Of a DNA stretch of 64,000 bases, positions 51,770 to 61,332 are shown piece after piece (within the stretch, counting starts at the first letter, position 1; each line of letters begins with the position of its first letter). Location of the stretch: the NCBI GenBank assembly GCA_000437855.1, contig FR902170.1:35588-99587 (forward strand), given 5' to 3'. Source of the stretch: Clostridium sp. CAG:567 (lineage in GTDB: Bacteria; Bacillota; Clostridia; TANB77; CAG-508). The translations under genes and the position numbers were made by a program. Below the pieces are notes generated by a model that saw nothing but the letters and a program-made list of their open reading frames with translations, was not told the origin of the DNA and did no database searches.

Positions 51770-54415
51770 ATGGGAAACAAACAGAAGCACTCAAGTGATA
51801 CTAAACAATATAAAATAAAAAGAAGTAGAAGAGAAAATAAGGCAGATACAATAAAAGTAAGAAAGCATCCAAAACTTAGAAAAGTAATACTAATATTTAT
51901 AATATTAGTTCTTTTATTAATGCTTGTAGGTGGAGGTGTATTGGCTGGAATATTCTTTAGTGATAAATGGGCGATTACTAGAGAAGAACTAATTGCAAGT
52001 GGAAACTCAGAAGTATATGATTCAGAAGGAAAACAAATAGCTGTATTATCAGCTTCAGAAGGAAATGAAAATAGAAAAGTAATTACATTAGATCAAATGG
52101 GAAAATACACTGCAAATGCATACATAGCAATAGAGGATAAAAGATTTTATGAGCATTCTGGAGTAGATATTTTAAGAACTGGAAAAGCAACATTGAGCTA
52201 TTTACTAAATAAAGGAAGTTCGGATGTTGGTGGAGGAAGTACAATTACACAACAATTAGTAAAAAACATAATGAAAGATAAAGCTGATACTGGAACCGCT
52301 GGAATTGAAAGAAAGATTCGTGAAATGTCAAGAGCGTATAAAATTGAAAGTATGCTAACTAAAAACCAGATTATTGAAAAATATTTAAATATAATATTTG
52401 TTGGTGGAAATGATCTTCATGGTGTAGAATATGGTGCACAATATTATTTCGCAAAATCAGCAAAAGACTTGGATTTAGCAGAGTCTGCATTTTTAGCAGG
52501 AATAAATGATGGACCAAACATGTATGATCCTTATGACAAAGAAAATGACCATAGTGAATTAATAGAATCAAGAACTAAATTAGTATTACGTTTTATGAAA
52601 GAACAAAACAGAATTAGTGATAATCCTGAAGAGGCAGAAAAACTTTATAATGAGGCAGTAGAAAAAGTTGAAAAAGGCTTAAAATTCAAAAAAGGAAAAA
52701 TACAAATTGGTGAGATTTCATACTTTGTATATGAAGCTGTTAATGATGCAGCAAAAGATTTAGCAGAAGCAAAAGATATAGACTTTAAAGAAGCAAAAGC
52801 TATGATTCAATCTGGAGGGTATAAACTATATACAACACAAGTAACATCAATTCAAAATGCTGTTTTAAAAGAAATGGCAAAAGAAAGTTATGTACAAACT
52901 AAAAATAGTGGTAAGAAAGATGAAAATGGAAAGAAAATAGTATATAGAACTCAAGCTGGAACAACAATTATAGAACCAACAACAGGAAAAGTTGTTGCAA
53001 TGGGTGGAGCACTAGGAAGTGATCAAGGAACAAATCATAATTATGCAATGAGTGAAAGACAAACAGGTTCATCAATAAAACCACTTGTTGACATTGCACC
53101 TGGATTAGAAGAAAAAGCAATAACAGCTTCAACAGTTTTTGACGATACAAGAACACAGTTTAAAGGATTAACTTATATTCCTAAAAATGCAGGGGGATAT
53201 CAAGGTTTATGTACAGTTAGAAAAGCTATTGAGGTTTCATCAAATATAGTAAATATGAAAGTACTATATACAGTTGGAATTAATAAAGCAATTGATTATT
53301 TACATGAATTTGGACTTACAACATATACAAAAGAAGAAGACTCAATGCTTACATTAGGAATTGGTGGAGCGACACATGGATCAAGTACATTACAAATGGC
53401 AGCTGCGTATGCAACATTAGCAAATAAGGGCGTATATATAGAACCAACATTTTATACAAAATTAACAGACAGTGAAGGAAAAACTGTTGTAGAACCAAAA
53501 CAAGAAAACAGAAGAGTTATTTCAGAAGCAAATGCTTTTATTATATCAGATATATTAACAGATGTTGTTACAGGTTATAGTGGAACTGCAAATGCTTGTG
53601 CAATATCTGGAATGGATGTAGCTTGTAAAACAGGAACTACAGATAGTGATACAAATGTATGGCTTTGTGGATACACGCCATATTATGCAGGTGCAACATG
53701 GTATGGATTTGATGCAGGAGAAATTGAATTATATCAAATTTGGGCAGCTAGAAGTATATGGGCTAATATAATGAAAAATGTACATAAAGGATTAGAGAAA
53801 AAACGTTTTAAAAAGCCAGATGGTGTTGTAACAGCTGTGGTTTGCAGAGACAGTGGCAAAATAGCAACAAAAGACTGTAATAGAACATATACTGAATATT
53901 TTACTAAGGGAAATACACCAAAAGCATGTGATGGTCATGAGGTAGTAAAAATATGTAAAGAATCTAAAAAAGTTGCAACAGAATATTGCTTAGAGACTGA
54001 AGAAAAAGTATATACAGCAAAACCAGAAAAAGAAAATAATAGTAACTGGACAGTCTTAGGAAAAGACAAATATGCAGTACCAACTGAAAAATGTAGTATT
54101 CACACAGAAGAGAATAGTACAATAATAATACCAAATTTAGTAGGTAAAACAGAAGCTGAAGCGAAAGCAAACTTGTCAATACTAAATGTTCAAATTATTT
54201 ATGAAACACATGAAGATCAAGATGATGGAATAGTTATTAAACAAAGCCTAGAAGAGGGAGCAAAGGTTATTAGAGGTACTAATATTGTAATTACAGTAAA
54301 CAGAAAACAAACTACACCACCAGACTTAAACACGGAAAAACTACCAGAGGAAAACAATGAAAATAATGAAAATAATGAAAACAATAGTACATCGGGTAAC
54401 ACAACAACCCCATAA
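51770..54415 (+). CDS. Class A penicillin-binding protein (PBP1A type) with PASTA domain
   Basis: This bifunctional peptidoglycan synthase has 881 residues. A Lys/Arg-rich cytosolic start and one membrane helix (~38-62) lead to the GT51 glycosyltransferase (IAIEDKRFYEHSGVD, GGSTITQQLVKN, KYLNIIFVG). The transpeptidase has the SxxK in TGSSIKPL, SxN in VSSNIVN and KTGTTDSDT. A PASTA domain follows (IIPNLVGKTEAEAKANL, QSLEEGAKVIRGTNI) and an Asn/Glu tail. All catalytic motifs are intact. GGGAGGA is the RBS. Confidence 0.95.
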   Translation: MGNKQKHSSDTKQYKIKRSRRENKADTIKVRKHPKLRKVILIFIILVLLLMLVGGGVLAGIFFSDKWAITREELIASGNSEVYDSEGKQIAVLSASEGNENRKVITLDQMGKYTANAYIAIEDKRFYEHSGVDILRTGKATLSYLLNKGSSDVGGGSTITQQLVKNIMKDKADTGTAGIERKIREMSRAYKIESMLTKNQIIEKYLNIIFVGGNDLHGVEYGAQYYFAKSAKDLDLAESAFLAGINDGPNMYDPYDKENDHSELIESRTKLVLRFMKEQNRISDNPEEAEKLYNEAVEKVEKGLKFKKGKIQIGEISYFVYEAVNDAAKDLAEAKDIDFKEAKAMIQSGGYKLYTTQVTSIQNAVLKEMAKESYVQTKNSGKKDENGKKIVYRTQAGTTIIEPTTGKVVAMGGALGSDQGTNHNYAMSERQTGSSIKPLVDIAPGLEEKAITASTVFDDTRTQFKGLTYIPKNAGGYQGLCTVRKAIEVSSNIVNMKVLYTVGINKAIDYLHEFGLTTYTKEEDSMLTLGIGGATHGSSTLQMAAAYATLANKGVYIEPTFYTKLTDSEGKTVVEPKQENRRVISEANAFIISDILTDVVTGYSGTANACAISGMDVACKTGTTDSDTNVWLCGYTPYYAGATWYGFDAGEIELYQIWAARSIWANIMKNVHKGLEKKRFKKPDGVVTAVVCRDSGKIATKDCNRTYTEYFTKGNTPKACDGHEVVKICKESKKVATEYCLETEEKVYTAKPEKENNSNWTVLGKDKYAVPTEKCSIHTEENSTIIIPNLVGKTEAEAKANLSILNVQIIYETHEDQDDGIVIKQSLEEGAKVIRGTNIVITVNRKQTTPPDLNTEKLPEENNENNENNENNSTSGNTTTP

Positions 54416-54430
54416 AATAGGAGGATGCTT

Positions 54431-55831
54431 ATGGCAATACAATTATATAATACATTAACTAAAACAAAAGAAGACTTTAAACCAATAGAAGGAAATACAG
54501 TTCGAATGTATTCTTGTGGACCTACAGTATATAGCTATGCACATATTGGTAATTTTAGAACTTATGTTTTTATGGATACTTTAAGAAGAGTACTAGAATA
54601 TAATGGCTATGAATTAAAACATGTAATGAATATTACAGATGTAGGACATTTGGAGTCTGACGCTGATGAAGGCGAAGATAAAATGGAAAAAGCAGCAAGA
54701 AAAGAAAATAAGGATCCTTATGAAATTGCTAATTTTTATACACATAAATTTTTTATTGATATGGCAAGATTAAATATTGAAAAACCTGAAATTATTGCAA
54801 AAGCTACAGATCATATACAAGAAATGCTAGAATTTGTTCAAGGATTAATAAAGAACGGATATGCTTATGAAACAAGCAAAGGAATATATTTTGATATATC
54901 AAAATTAGATAAATATCCAGTTTTATCTAATAGAAAGTTAGATGACCAAATTGCAGGAGCAAGGGTTGATGTTGATACTGAAAAGAAAAATCCTTATGAC
55001 TTTGCTTTATGGATAAAAGCACCTGAAAACCATATTATGAAATGGGAGAGTCCTTGGGGATTATCATATCCTGGATGGCATATAGAGTGCTCTGCAATGG
55101 GAAGAAAATATCTTGGAGATCAATTTGATATTCATACAGGTGGAATTGATCATATTCCAACACATCATGAAAATGAAATTGCACAAAGTAAAGGGCTAAC
55201 AGGAAAAATACCTGCTAAAACATGGATGCATGTTGAATTTTTACAAGTTGATGGTGGAAAGATGTCAAAGTCTTTAGGAAATACTTACATATTAGACCAA
55301 CTACAAGAAAAAGGAATTGAACCACTTGCATATAAGTTGTTCTGCTTTACAGCACACTATCGTACAAAATTAAATTTTACATTTGACACTGCTTTAGCAA
55401 CTCAAAAAGCTTTAACAAGACTAAGAGAAGGATTTGTAAAACATCAACAAGGAACAGAAAATATAGATGAACAAGAAATAAAGGAATATGAAAATAAATT
55501 TTTGGAAACAATAAATGATGATTTGAATATGCCTGCTGCAATGGGAATTGTATGGGAAATAGTAAGAAATGAACATAAATCAAATCACTTTGCAGAACTT
55601 CTATTAAAATTTGATAAAGTACTTGGATTAGATTTAGAAAATAGTAAAAAATATTTAGAAGAAAGTAAAAATGTAGAATTACCAGAAGATATTCAAGATT
55701 TGATTGAAAAAAGAAAAGAAGCTAGAGAAAATAAAGATTGGTCATTATCAGACCGAATAAGAGATGAATTAAAAGAAAAAGGATATATAGTTAAAGATAC
55801 AAAAGAAGGAATGACAATAGAAAAAGTGTAA
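54431..55831 (+). CDS. cysS: Cysteinyl-tRNA synthetase
   Basis: The protein (466 residues) is a class I synthetase with the HIGH-type AHIGNFRTYVFMDTL, zinc ligands in YSCGPTVY and GWHIECSAM, HENEIAQSKGL, and KMSKS in GGKMSKSLGN. I chose ATG 54431, six bases after AGGAGG, over ATG 54425, which directly abuts that RBS. No T-box is seen upstream; the gene follows the PBP gene by 15 bases. Confidence 0.96.
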   Translation: MAIQLYNTLTKTKEDFKPIEGNTVRMYSCGPTVYSYAHIGNFRTYVFMDTLRRVLEYNGYELKHVMNITDVGHLESDADEGEDKMEKAARKENKDPYEIANFYTHKFFIDMARLNIEKPEIIAKATDHIQEMLEFVQGLIKNGYAYETSKGIYFDISKLDKYPVLSNRKLDDQIAGARVDVDTEKKNPYDFALWIKAPENHIMKWESPWGLSYPGWHIECSAMGRKYLGDQFDIHTGGIDHIPTHHENEIAQSKGLTGKIPAKTWMHVEFLQVDGGKMSKSLGNTYILDQLQEKGIEPLAYKLFCFTAHYRTKLNFTFDTALATQKALTRLREGFVKHQQGTENIDEQEIKEYENKFLETINDDLNMPAAMGIVWEIVRNEHKSNHFAELLLKFDKVLGLDLENSKKYLEESKNVELPEDIQDLIEKRKEARENKDWSLSDRIRDELKEKGYIVKDTKEGMTIEKV

Positions 55832-55847
55832 AAGAAGGGAAATTAAA

Positions 55848-56921
55848 GTGGAAGAAGAAGTAAAAATTTCATTTTGGAAAAAACTAAAAATAAGTATATT
55901 TGGATTAGAAGAATATCAAAAATTAATTGTACAAAAAACAAGAAAAACAATATTTTATGTAATTATCTTAATGCTAATTTTTGCCTTCTTCTTAAGCTTT
56001 GCGTTGACATATAAATTTAGTCAAAAGGTAACAGAAGTAAAAAAATATATTGAAGAAAATATAGAAACTTTGGAATTTGATAATGGAAAATTATCAGTTT
56101 CTGGTAAGGAAAGTAATGTTATTCAAACGGACAAACTATATGATGGCAAAATTATTATAGATACTGAAGAAAATATAAGCAATGAAAAATTAGAAAAATA
56201 TAAAGATGATATAAAAAGTTATTATAATGGAATTATAATTCTAAGAGACACAGTAATGATTAGAAGTATTACAGGTACATTTACAACAATATCATTAGAA
56301 GAAGTTTCAGATAAATTTAATTTAGTAAAATTAAATAAACAAGACATAATAAGTGTTTTTTCTTCGAATAATGTTTATAGTATATATATATCTTTCTATA
56401 TAGTGATGTTTGTTTACATGTTTATTATATATTTATCAACTACATTACTAGATGCTATATTATATTCTTTTTTAGGATATATAACAGGAATTTCGGTTAA
56501 CTTAAGAATCAGATATAAAAATGTATACAATGTTGCTATATATAGTATGACTTTACCAATTATATTAAATTTAATTTATATGATTGTTAATATTTTAACA
56601 GGTTATACAATTAAATATTTTTCTATTTTATATATGGCAATTACATGCATTTATGTTATTGCTGCAATATTGATAATTAGATCTGAAATAATAAAAAAAC
56701 AAATAGAGCTTTCAAAGATTTTAGAAGAGCAAGAAAAAGTTAGACAAGAAATAGAGGAGAAAGAAAGACAAAAAAAGGAAGAAGAAGAAAAGGAAAAAAA
56801 TCGTAAAAAAGACGAGAAAGAAAGACAAGAACAAAAGAAGAAAAAACAAGAAAATAAAAAAACACCTAAAACTGGAGAAAATCCAGAGCCACAAGCTAAT
56901 ATAAAAACAGAGGAGTTTTAA
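55848..56921 (+). CDS. DUF1189 family membrane protein
   Basis: The protein (357 residues) has a membrane helix at ~35-55, an external domain (~60-175) with ISNEKLEKYKDDIKSYYNGI, and four further helices (~180-290), the layout of DUF1189. The last ~65 residues are a highly charged Lys/Glu/Gln coiled coil (EEKERQKKEEEEKEKNRKKD) ending GENPEPQANIKTEEF. GTG 55848 is the start, with AAGGGAAATT upstream. Function unknown; it sits between cysS and ftsH. Confidence 0.72.
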   Translation: MEEEVKISFWKKLKISIFGLEEYQKLIVQKTRKTIFYVIILMLIFAFFLSFALTYKFSQKVTEVKKYIEENIETLEFDNGKLSVSGKESNVIQTDKLYDGKIIIDTEENISNEKLEKYKDDIKSYYNGIIILRDTVMIRSITGTFTTISLEEVSDKFNLVKLNKQDIISVFSSNNVYSIYISFYIVMFVYMFIIYLSTTLLDAILYSFLGYITGISVNLRIRYKNVYNVAIYSMTLPIILNLIYMIVNILTGYTIKYFSILYMAITCIYVIAAILIIRSEIIKKQIELSKILEEQEKVRQEIEEKERQKKEEEEKEKNRKKDEKERQEQKKKKQENKKTPKTGENPEPQANIKTEEF

Positions 56922-56942
56922 GAATAAAGGAGAAACTTTAAA

Positions 56943-58736
56943 ATGAGCAATGATAACAAGCCAAAGCAAAACAAAAAAACATCTATTTATTTTATAATTG
57001 CTGGTATTATACTGATTATAGCCATAGTAGCAGGTATTTTTTGGATGAATTCTAAAAAAGATAAAGAGGAAAAAACTATTAGCTATACAGACCTTATTAA
57101 ACAAATTGATGATGGCGTAATTGAAAAGGTTGAAATGACAGTAGGAAGTACTTCTATTAAGGTAAAAATAAAAGATGTAGAAGAAGAAAAAGAAGCAATA
57201 GTGCCAAATACACAAGCTTTTATAGAATTAATTCAAGACCAAAAATTAAAAGGCAATGAAATTGAACTAATTCAAAAACAACAAAATATGTTTTATACTA
57301 CATTCCAATATTTATTTTCATTATTACCAACAATTCTTTTAATAATATTATTTGTTGCAGTATTTAAAATGCAAGGACTTGGAGATAAGGGAAAAATATA
57401 TGATGCTGAAACAACAAAATCTAAAATAAAATTTGATGATGTTGCAGGTTTAGATGAAGAAAAAAATGAAATGATAGAAATAGTTGACTTTCTAAAAGAG
57501 CCAAAAAAATTCTATGAGATGGGTGCTAAAATTCCTAGAGGAGTTCTATTATGTGGACAACCAGGTACAGGAAAAACTTTGATTGCTAAAGCAATTGCAG
57601 GAGAAGCAAAGGTACCATTTATTTCAATGAGTGGTTCTGAATTTATAGAAATGTTTGCAGGATTAGGAGCTTCACGTGTTAGAAAGTTATTTGAAAAAGC
57701 AAAAAAAGTCGCTCCATGTATAGTTTTTATTGATGAGATAGATGCAATTGGTTCAAGAAGAGCAAGTGGAAGTGGTGCAGAAACTGAAAATAACCAAACA
57801 TTAAATCAATTACTAGTTGAAATGGATGGATTTGATACAGAAGAAACAATTATAGTTTTAGCTGCAACAAATAGACCAGAAATGCTAGATAAAGCATTAC
57901 TAAGACCAGGAAGATTTGATAGACAAATTACAATAGCACTTCCAGACATGAAAGGAAGAGAAGAAATACTAAATATTCATGCAAAAGATAAAAAGTTTGC
58001 AGAAAATGTTAGTATGAAAGATATTGCAGGAGATACAGCAGGATTTACTGGCGCAGAGCTTGCTAATATATTAAATGAAGCTGCGATTATAGCAACAATT
58101 AAAGAACATAAAGCAATAACACAAAATGATATTGAAGATGCTGTTAAGAAGGTAACAGTTGGACTTGAAAAACAAAGCAGAGTTATATCAGAAAGAGATA
58201 AAAGATTAACAGCTTTTCATGAAGCTGGACATGCAATAGTAAGTAGTCAACTAGAAACTCAAAAAGACATAAAAGAAGTATCAATAATACCACGTGGAGT
58301 AGCTGGTGGATATACTATGTATAAAACAAATGAAGATAAATATTACATTTCGAAGAAAGAAATGGAAGAAAAATTGATTGCATTATTGGGTGGAAGAGCT
58401 GCTGAGAAATTAGTATTAAATGATATATCAACAGGTGCAAGCAATGATATTGAAGTAGCAACTCAAATTGCAAAAGACATGATTATAAAATATGGAATGA
58501 GTGATAATCTAGGACCAATATCAATAAACACAGACAAAGATCCTTATGAATTACAATTACTAGGAGAAAAATTTGGAGATGCAATTGGAGCTGAAGTTAA
58601 GATAATGTTGGATACAGCTTATGCAAAAGCTCAAAGTATTTTAAATAATAACATGGATAAATTACATGCAGTTGCAGAAGTTTTAATACAAAAAGAAATT
58701 ATCTCAGCAGAAGAATTTGAAGAGATAATAAAATAG
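56943..58736 (+). CDS. ftsH: ATP-dependent zinc metalloprotease FtsH
   Basis: This membrane-anchored AAA+ protease has 597 residues. Two membrane helices (~14-35, ~120-142) flank an external domain. The ATPase has Walker A GQPGTGKT (205-212, Gln for the usual Pro), pore loop MFAGLGAS, Walker B CIVFIDEIDAIG and the second region of homology NRPEMLDKALLRPGRFDRQI. The protease has the zinc motif HEAGH (~426-430). RBS AAAGGAG. The stop codon abuts a 40-base inverted repeat. Confidence 0.96.
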   Translation: MSNDNKPKQNKKTSIYFIIAGIILIIAIVAGIFWMNSKKDKEEKTISYTDLIKQIDDGVIEKVEMTVGSTSIKVKIKDVEEEKEAIVPNTQAFIELIQDQKLKGNEIELIQKQQNMFYTTFQYLFSLLPTILLIILFVAVFKMQGLGDKGKIYDAETTKSKIKFDDVAGLDEEKNEMIEIVDFLKEPKKFYEMGAKIPRGVLLCGQPGTGKTLIAKAIAGEAKVPFISMSGSEFIEMFAGLGASRVRKLFEKAKKVAPCIVFIDEIDAIGSRRASGSGAETENNQTLNQLLVEMDGFDTEETIIVLAATNRPEMLDKALLRPGRFDRQITIALPDMKGREEILNIHAKDKKFAENVSMKDIAGDTAGFTGAELANILNEAAIIATIKEHKAITQNDIEDAVKKVTVGLEKQSRVISERDKRLTAFHEAGHAIVSSQLETQKDIKEVSIIPRGVAGGYTMYKTNEDKYYISKKEMEEKLIALLGGRAAEKLVLNDISTGASNDIEVATQIAKDMIIKYGMSDNLGPISINTDKDPYELQLLGEKFGDAIGAEVKIMLDTAYAKAQSILNNNMDKLHAVAEVLIQKEIISAEEFEEIIK

Positions 58737-58849
58737 AAAAACGTGCCAATGGGGACGGAGAATATTGGCACATTTTGACTATTAATGAAGAATAACAAAA
58801 TTAAATTCTAAAATGTGCCAATATTCTCCGTCCCCATTGGCACGTTTTT
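58737..58849. repeat. Perfect 40-base inverted repeat (GGGGACGGAG palindromic element)
   Basis: Arms 58737-58776 and 58810-58849 are exact complements across a 33-base spacer. Each arm itself contains GTGCCAAT and ATTGGCAC around GGGGACGGAG, so it can fold as two small hairpins or one long one. It starts at the ftsH stop and contains the last 12 codons of rluA. It probably serves as a bidirectional terminator now; origin as a REP/MITE-like insertion is inference. Confidence 0.9.
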
Positions 58850-59686
58850 ATTATTCAAATAATTTAAAATACCAGCATCAGTCTTAAAACAAAACTTCAA
58901 AGAATAGCTACATAGTTGTTGATATTTATATTTAAATTTCTTATTAATTTCTCTATTGCCATATTTTCCATCACCAACAATAGGGTAACCAATATGAGCC
59001 AAATGAGCCCTTATCTGATGAGTTTTACCAGTATGTAAATTAACATCTAGAAAACTGGTATTATTTTTACTATTAGAGCTAATTACTTTATATGAAGTAA
59101 TAATTTTTTCATACCCTTTTTTAGGAATATCAGAAATATATACTAAAGATTTTTTTGCATCTTTAAAAAGATATGCAGTTAACGTATCTTCTTTTTTACA
59201 AGGAATACCATAAACTAAAGCCCTATAATGCTTTTCAATTTCACGATTTTTGAATTTATCTAACAAAATATTTAAAGCCTTTTCATTTTTGGCCAACAAA
59301 ACTAATCCAGTAGTATTTCTATCTAAACGATGGCAAGGAAAGATAGAAGTACTGTTATAATATTTACAAAGTTCAGTAGTTAAGCTGTTCTCACCAACTA
59401 CTTCAATTTCAGCAGGTTTATTTACAACCACAATATTATCATCTTCATAAACAATATTTATATCAAGCTCTACTTTACTAAATAATTGCTCGTCAGGAAT
59501 AAATACTTTTATGACATCACCAGAATGTAGAATAACATTATCAGAAACCTTAGTGTCATTTACTCTAACATCCCTTTTACGCAAAGCTTTATATAAAGTA
59601 TTAAGCTTAAGCCCATCAAAATTATCTAGTAAAAAACTATTCAATTTTTTTCCATCATATTTTTTATTAACAACAATTTCTTTCAT
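58808..59686 (-). CDS. RluA-family 23S/tRNA pseudouridine synthase
   Basis: The protein (292 residues) has an N-terminal S4 RNA-binding domain (KLNTLYKALRKRDVRVNDTKV) and the RluA catalytic core with the Asp in FPCHRLDRNTTGLVLLAK, EKHYRALVYGI and HTGKTHQIRAHLAHIGYPIVGDGKYG. I chose ATG 59686 because TTGACA-17-TATACT ends seven bases before it, so the message appears leaderless; the longer frame would start inside the promoter. The C-terminus NVPMGTENIGTF is encoded by the inverted repeat. The exact target uridine cannot be assigned. Confidence 0.88.
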   Translation of the reverse strand: MKEIVVNKKYDGKKLNSFLLDNFDGLKLNTLYKALRKRDVRVNDTKVSDNVILHSGDVIKVFIPDEQLFSKVELDINIVYEDDNIVVVNKPAEIEVVGENSLTTELCKYYNSTSIFPCHRLDRNTTGLVLLAKNEKALNILLDKFKNREIEKHYRALVYGIPCKKEDTLTAYLFKDAKKSLVYISDIPKKGYEKIITSYKVISSNSKNNTSFLDVNLHTGKTHQIRAHLAHIGYPIVGDGKYGNREINKKFKYKYQQLCSYSLKFCFKTDAGILNYLNNKNVPMGTENIGTF

Positions 59687-59693
59687 GTACTTT

Positions 59694-59722
59694 AGTATAC
59701 ACTCTTTTATGTATAATGTCAA
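59694..59722 (-). promoter_or_regulatory. Promoter of the RluA-family gene, leaderless arrangement
   Basis: On the minus strand TTGACA (59722-59717), 17 bases and TATACT (59699-59694) form a near-consensus promoter. The start codon begins 7 bases after the -10, about where transcription should start, and no RBS is present. Confidence 0.75.
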
Positions 59723-59775
59723 AACAGTAACAAAAAAATGTGTCTAACATAAAATAAACCAAAAGGAGAAAAAAT

Positions 59776-60132
59776 ATGTTAGACTTTATATTTAATGCAA
59801 TAATATGGGTATTGGCATTATATGGCTTAATTGAAGTCATAAAAACAATAATTTATACATATACATATACCAATCTGAATCCAAATGGAATTTATGTAAT
59901 AATAGCTGTAAAGAATCAAGCTGACAAAATAGAAGGGTTTTTAAGAGCTCTATTATTTAGGGTGATTTATGGAAAAGAAGAAAACATCAAAAATGTAATT
60001 GCTGTAGATCTGAATTCAAAAGATGAAACAAAAAAGATTATTACCAAATTAGGTGAAGAATATAGCAACTTAAAAATATCAAATTGGAGAGAATGTAAAG
60101 AAATTTTTGATAATATTGATGAGATAAAATAA
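59776..60132 (+). CDS. Hypothetical small membrane-anchored protein
   Basis: The protein (118 residues) has a membrane segment (~4-30, FNAIIWVLALYGLIEVIKTI), then an alpha/beta region, GIYVIIAVKNQADKIEGFLRAL and NVIAVDLNSKDETKKII, that recalls the start of a GT-A glycosyltransferase (nucleotide-binding strand plus a D-x-N/S turn), but it is far too short to be a complete enzyme. AAAAGGAG is the RBS. Function unknown. A hairpin (TAAATACACTTT/AAAGTGTATTTA, 60149-60195) follows. Confidence 0.55.
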   Translation: MLDFIFNAIIWVLALYGLIEVIKTIIYTYTYTNLNPNGIYVIIAVKNQADKIEGFLRALLFRVIYGKEENIKNVIAVDLNSKDETKKIITKLGEEYSNLKISNWRECKEIFDNIDEIK

Positions 60133-60148
60133 TATATTTAAATTAGTA

Positions 60149-60195
60149 TAAATACACTTTGAATTATAAAAAAATAAATGATTTAAAGTGTATTT
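60149..60195. terminator. Hairpin, probable terminator
   Basis: TAAATACACTTT (60149-60160) and AAAGTGTATTTA (60184-60195) form a perfect 12-base stem after the small membrane-anchored gene; no clean T tract follows. Confidence 0.5.
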
Positions 60196-60265
60196 ATGCT
60201 ATATTATGTTAAACATAAAAAAACCTACGGAAGAAGGGAAAAAAGATAAAAAATGGAAAAATTTG

Positions 60266-60294
60266 TTTACAAAATGTGAACACTGTGATATAAT
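60266..60294 (+). promoter_or_regulatory. Promoter of the surface-protein/sortase module
   Basis: TTTACA (60266-60271), 17 bases, TATAAT (60289-60294). An imperfect palindrome GTTTACA-AAA-TGTGAAC overlaps the -35 and could be an operator. Confidence 0.75.
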
Positions 60295-60342
60295 ACCTAT
60301 GCTTATAAAAAGATATTAAAGTTTTATGGAGGGGTGTAAAAC

Positions 60343-61329
60343 ATGAAAAAAAGTTTAGCACAAAAAGTAATGTTATTTTTAGCAGTAACAATTATAACAA
60401 TAACATTATTACAAAGTTTTTCACTTGCTAAAAGTGAAAATGTACAAATGATTAAAAAGAGTGAAAAAGAGTACATAATTTATGTTTCAAATTTAATAGG
60501 TAGCGAATTTGAATTTTCTTTTGCTAATAAAAAAGATGAATCAAAAGAAAACCTAGTATTTACAAATTCAGCTTTAGATCAAGAAGATAATGGAAATAAT
60601 ATTGCATATATTGATGAAACAATATACAATAATTATTTTGACGGAAAAAAAGAAACATATTTATGGGTAAAGCAAGGAACAGAATACAAGGTTGAGGCAG
60701 AAAAAATAAACTTAAAAGATGCATTAACAGAAGAAGATATTCAAGAATTAAATAATGCAACAAAAAAAATACCTGTAAAATTTGGAGAACTAAATTTACC
60801 AGCAGAAACTGTTGACGGAGTTAAAATCACTCGTAGAATGGGAATAATTAACATTGAAGATAATTCAGAAACAGAATATTCTTATAAAATGTTAAAATCT
60901 ACAGAAGAATCAAAAGTTGAAGAACTAATTAATTTAGCAAATGAAATGAATAAGCTAGATGAAAAAAATACATATGACAAATTATCTATATATGGACAAT
61001 TTAAATCATTATATGAAGAATTAAAACCAAGCGATGGATGGAATGTTGCAGAAAACAATGTGATAAAACAACCTCAAGAATCAAAAAAAGGTGAACAATA
61101 TCTTGTTTGGATAAAAAATGAACAAACAACAGATGTACAAATTATGACATGTAATGATGATTACACACCTGAATATGAAAATAAAAAAATAATTAATAAA
61201 GTAATAACAAAATTACCAATTACTGGTGAAAGCTTAGCTTTATATATTACAGCTGCTATACTAATAGTATTAATTGTTACAGTAGCGATTTTGAAAGTAA
61301 AAAATAACAAATCAAACAAAAATGAGTAA
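60343..61329 (+). CDS. Sortase-anchored surface protein (LPITG)
   Basis: The protein (328 residues) has a Sec signal peptide (residues 1-30, ending FSLAKS), an external domain of unknown fold, and a C-terminal sorting signal: LPITGE (~291-296), a membrane helix (SLALYITAAILIVLIVTVAIL) and a Lys/Asn-rich tail. It should be covalently linked to the wall or to another surface protein by the sortase encoded 3 bases downstream. GGAGGGGTG is the RBS. Confidence 0.8.
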   Translation: MKKSLAQKVMLFLAVTIITITLLQSFSLAKSENVQMIKKSEKEYIIYVSNLIGSEFEFSFANKKDESKENLVFTNSALDQEDNGNNIAYIDETIYNNYFDGKKETYLWVKQGTEYKVEAEKINLKDALTEEDIQELNNATKKIPVKFGELNLPAETVDGVKITRRMGIINIEDNSETEYSYKMLKSTEESKVEELINLANEMNKLDEKNTYDKLSIYGQFKSLYEELKPSDGWNVAENNVIKQPQESKKGEQYLVWIKNEQTTDVQIMTCNDDYTPEYENKKIINKVITKLPITGESLALYITAAILIVLIVTVAILKVKNNKSNKNE

Positions 61330-61332
61330 AAA

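Noticed and set aside
54416..54430. T-box leader for cysS
   Set aside because: Only 15 bases separate cysS from the upstream gene, and no T-box sequence is present.
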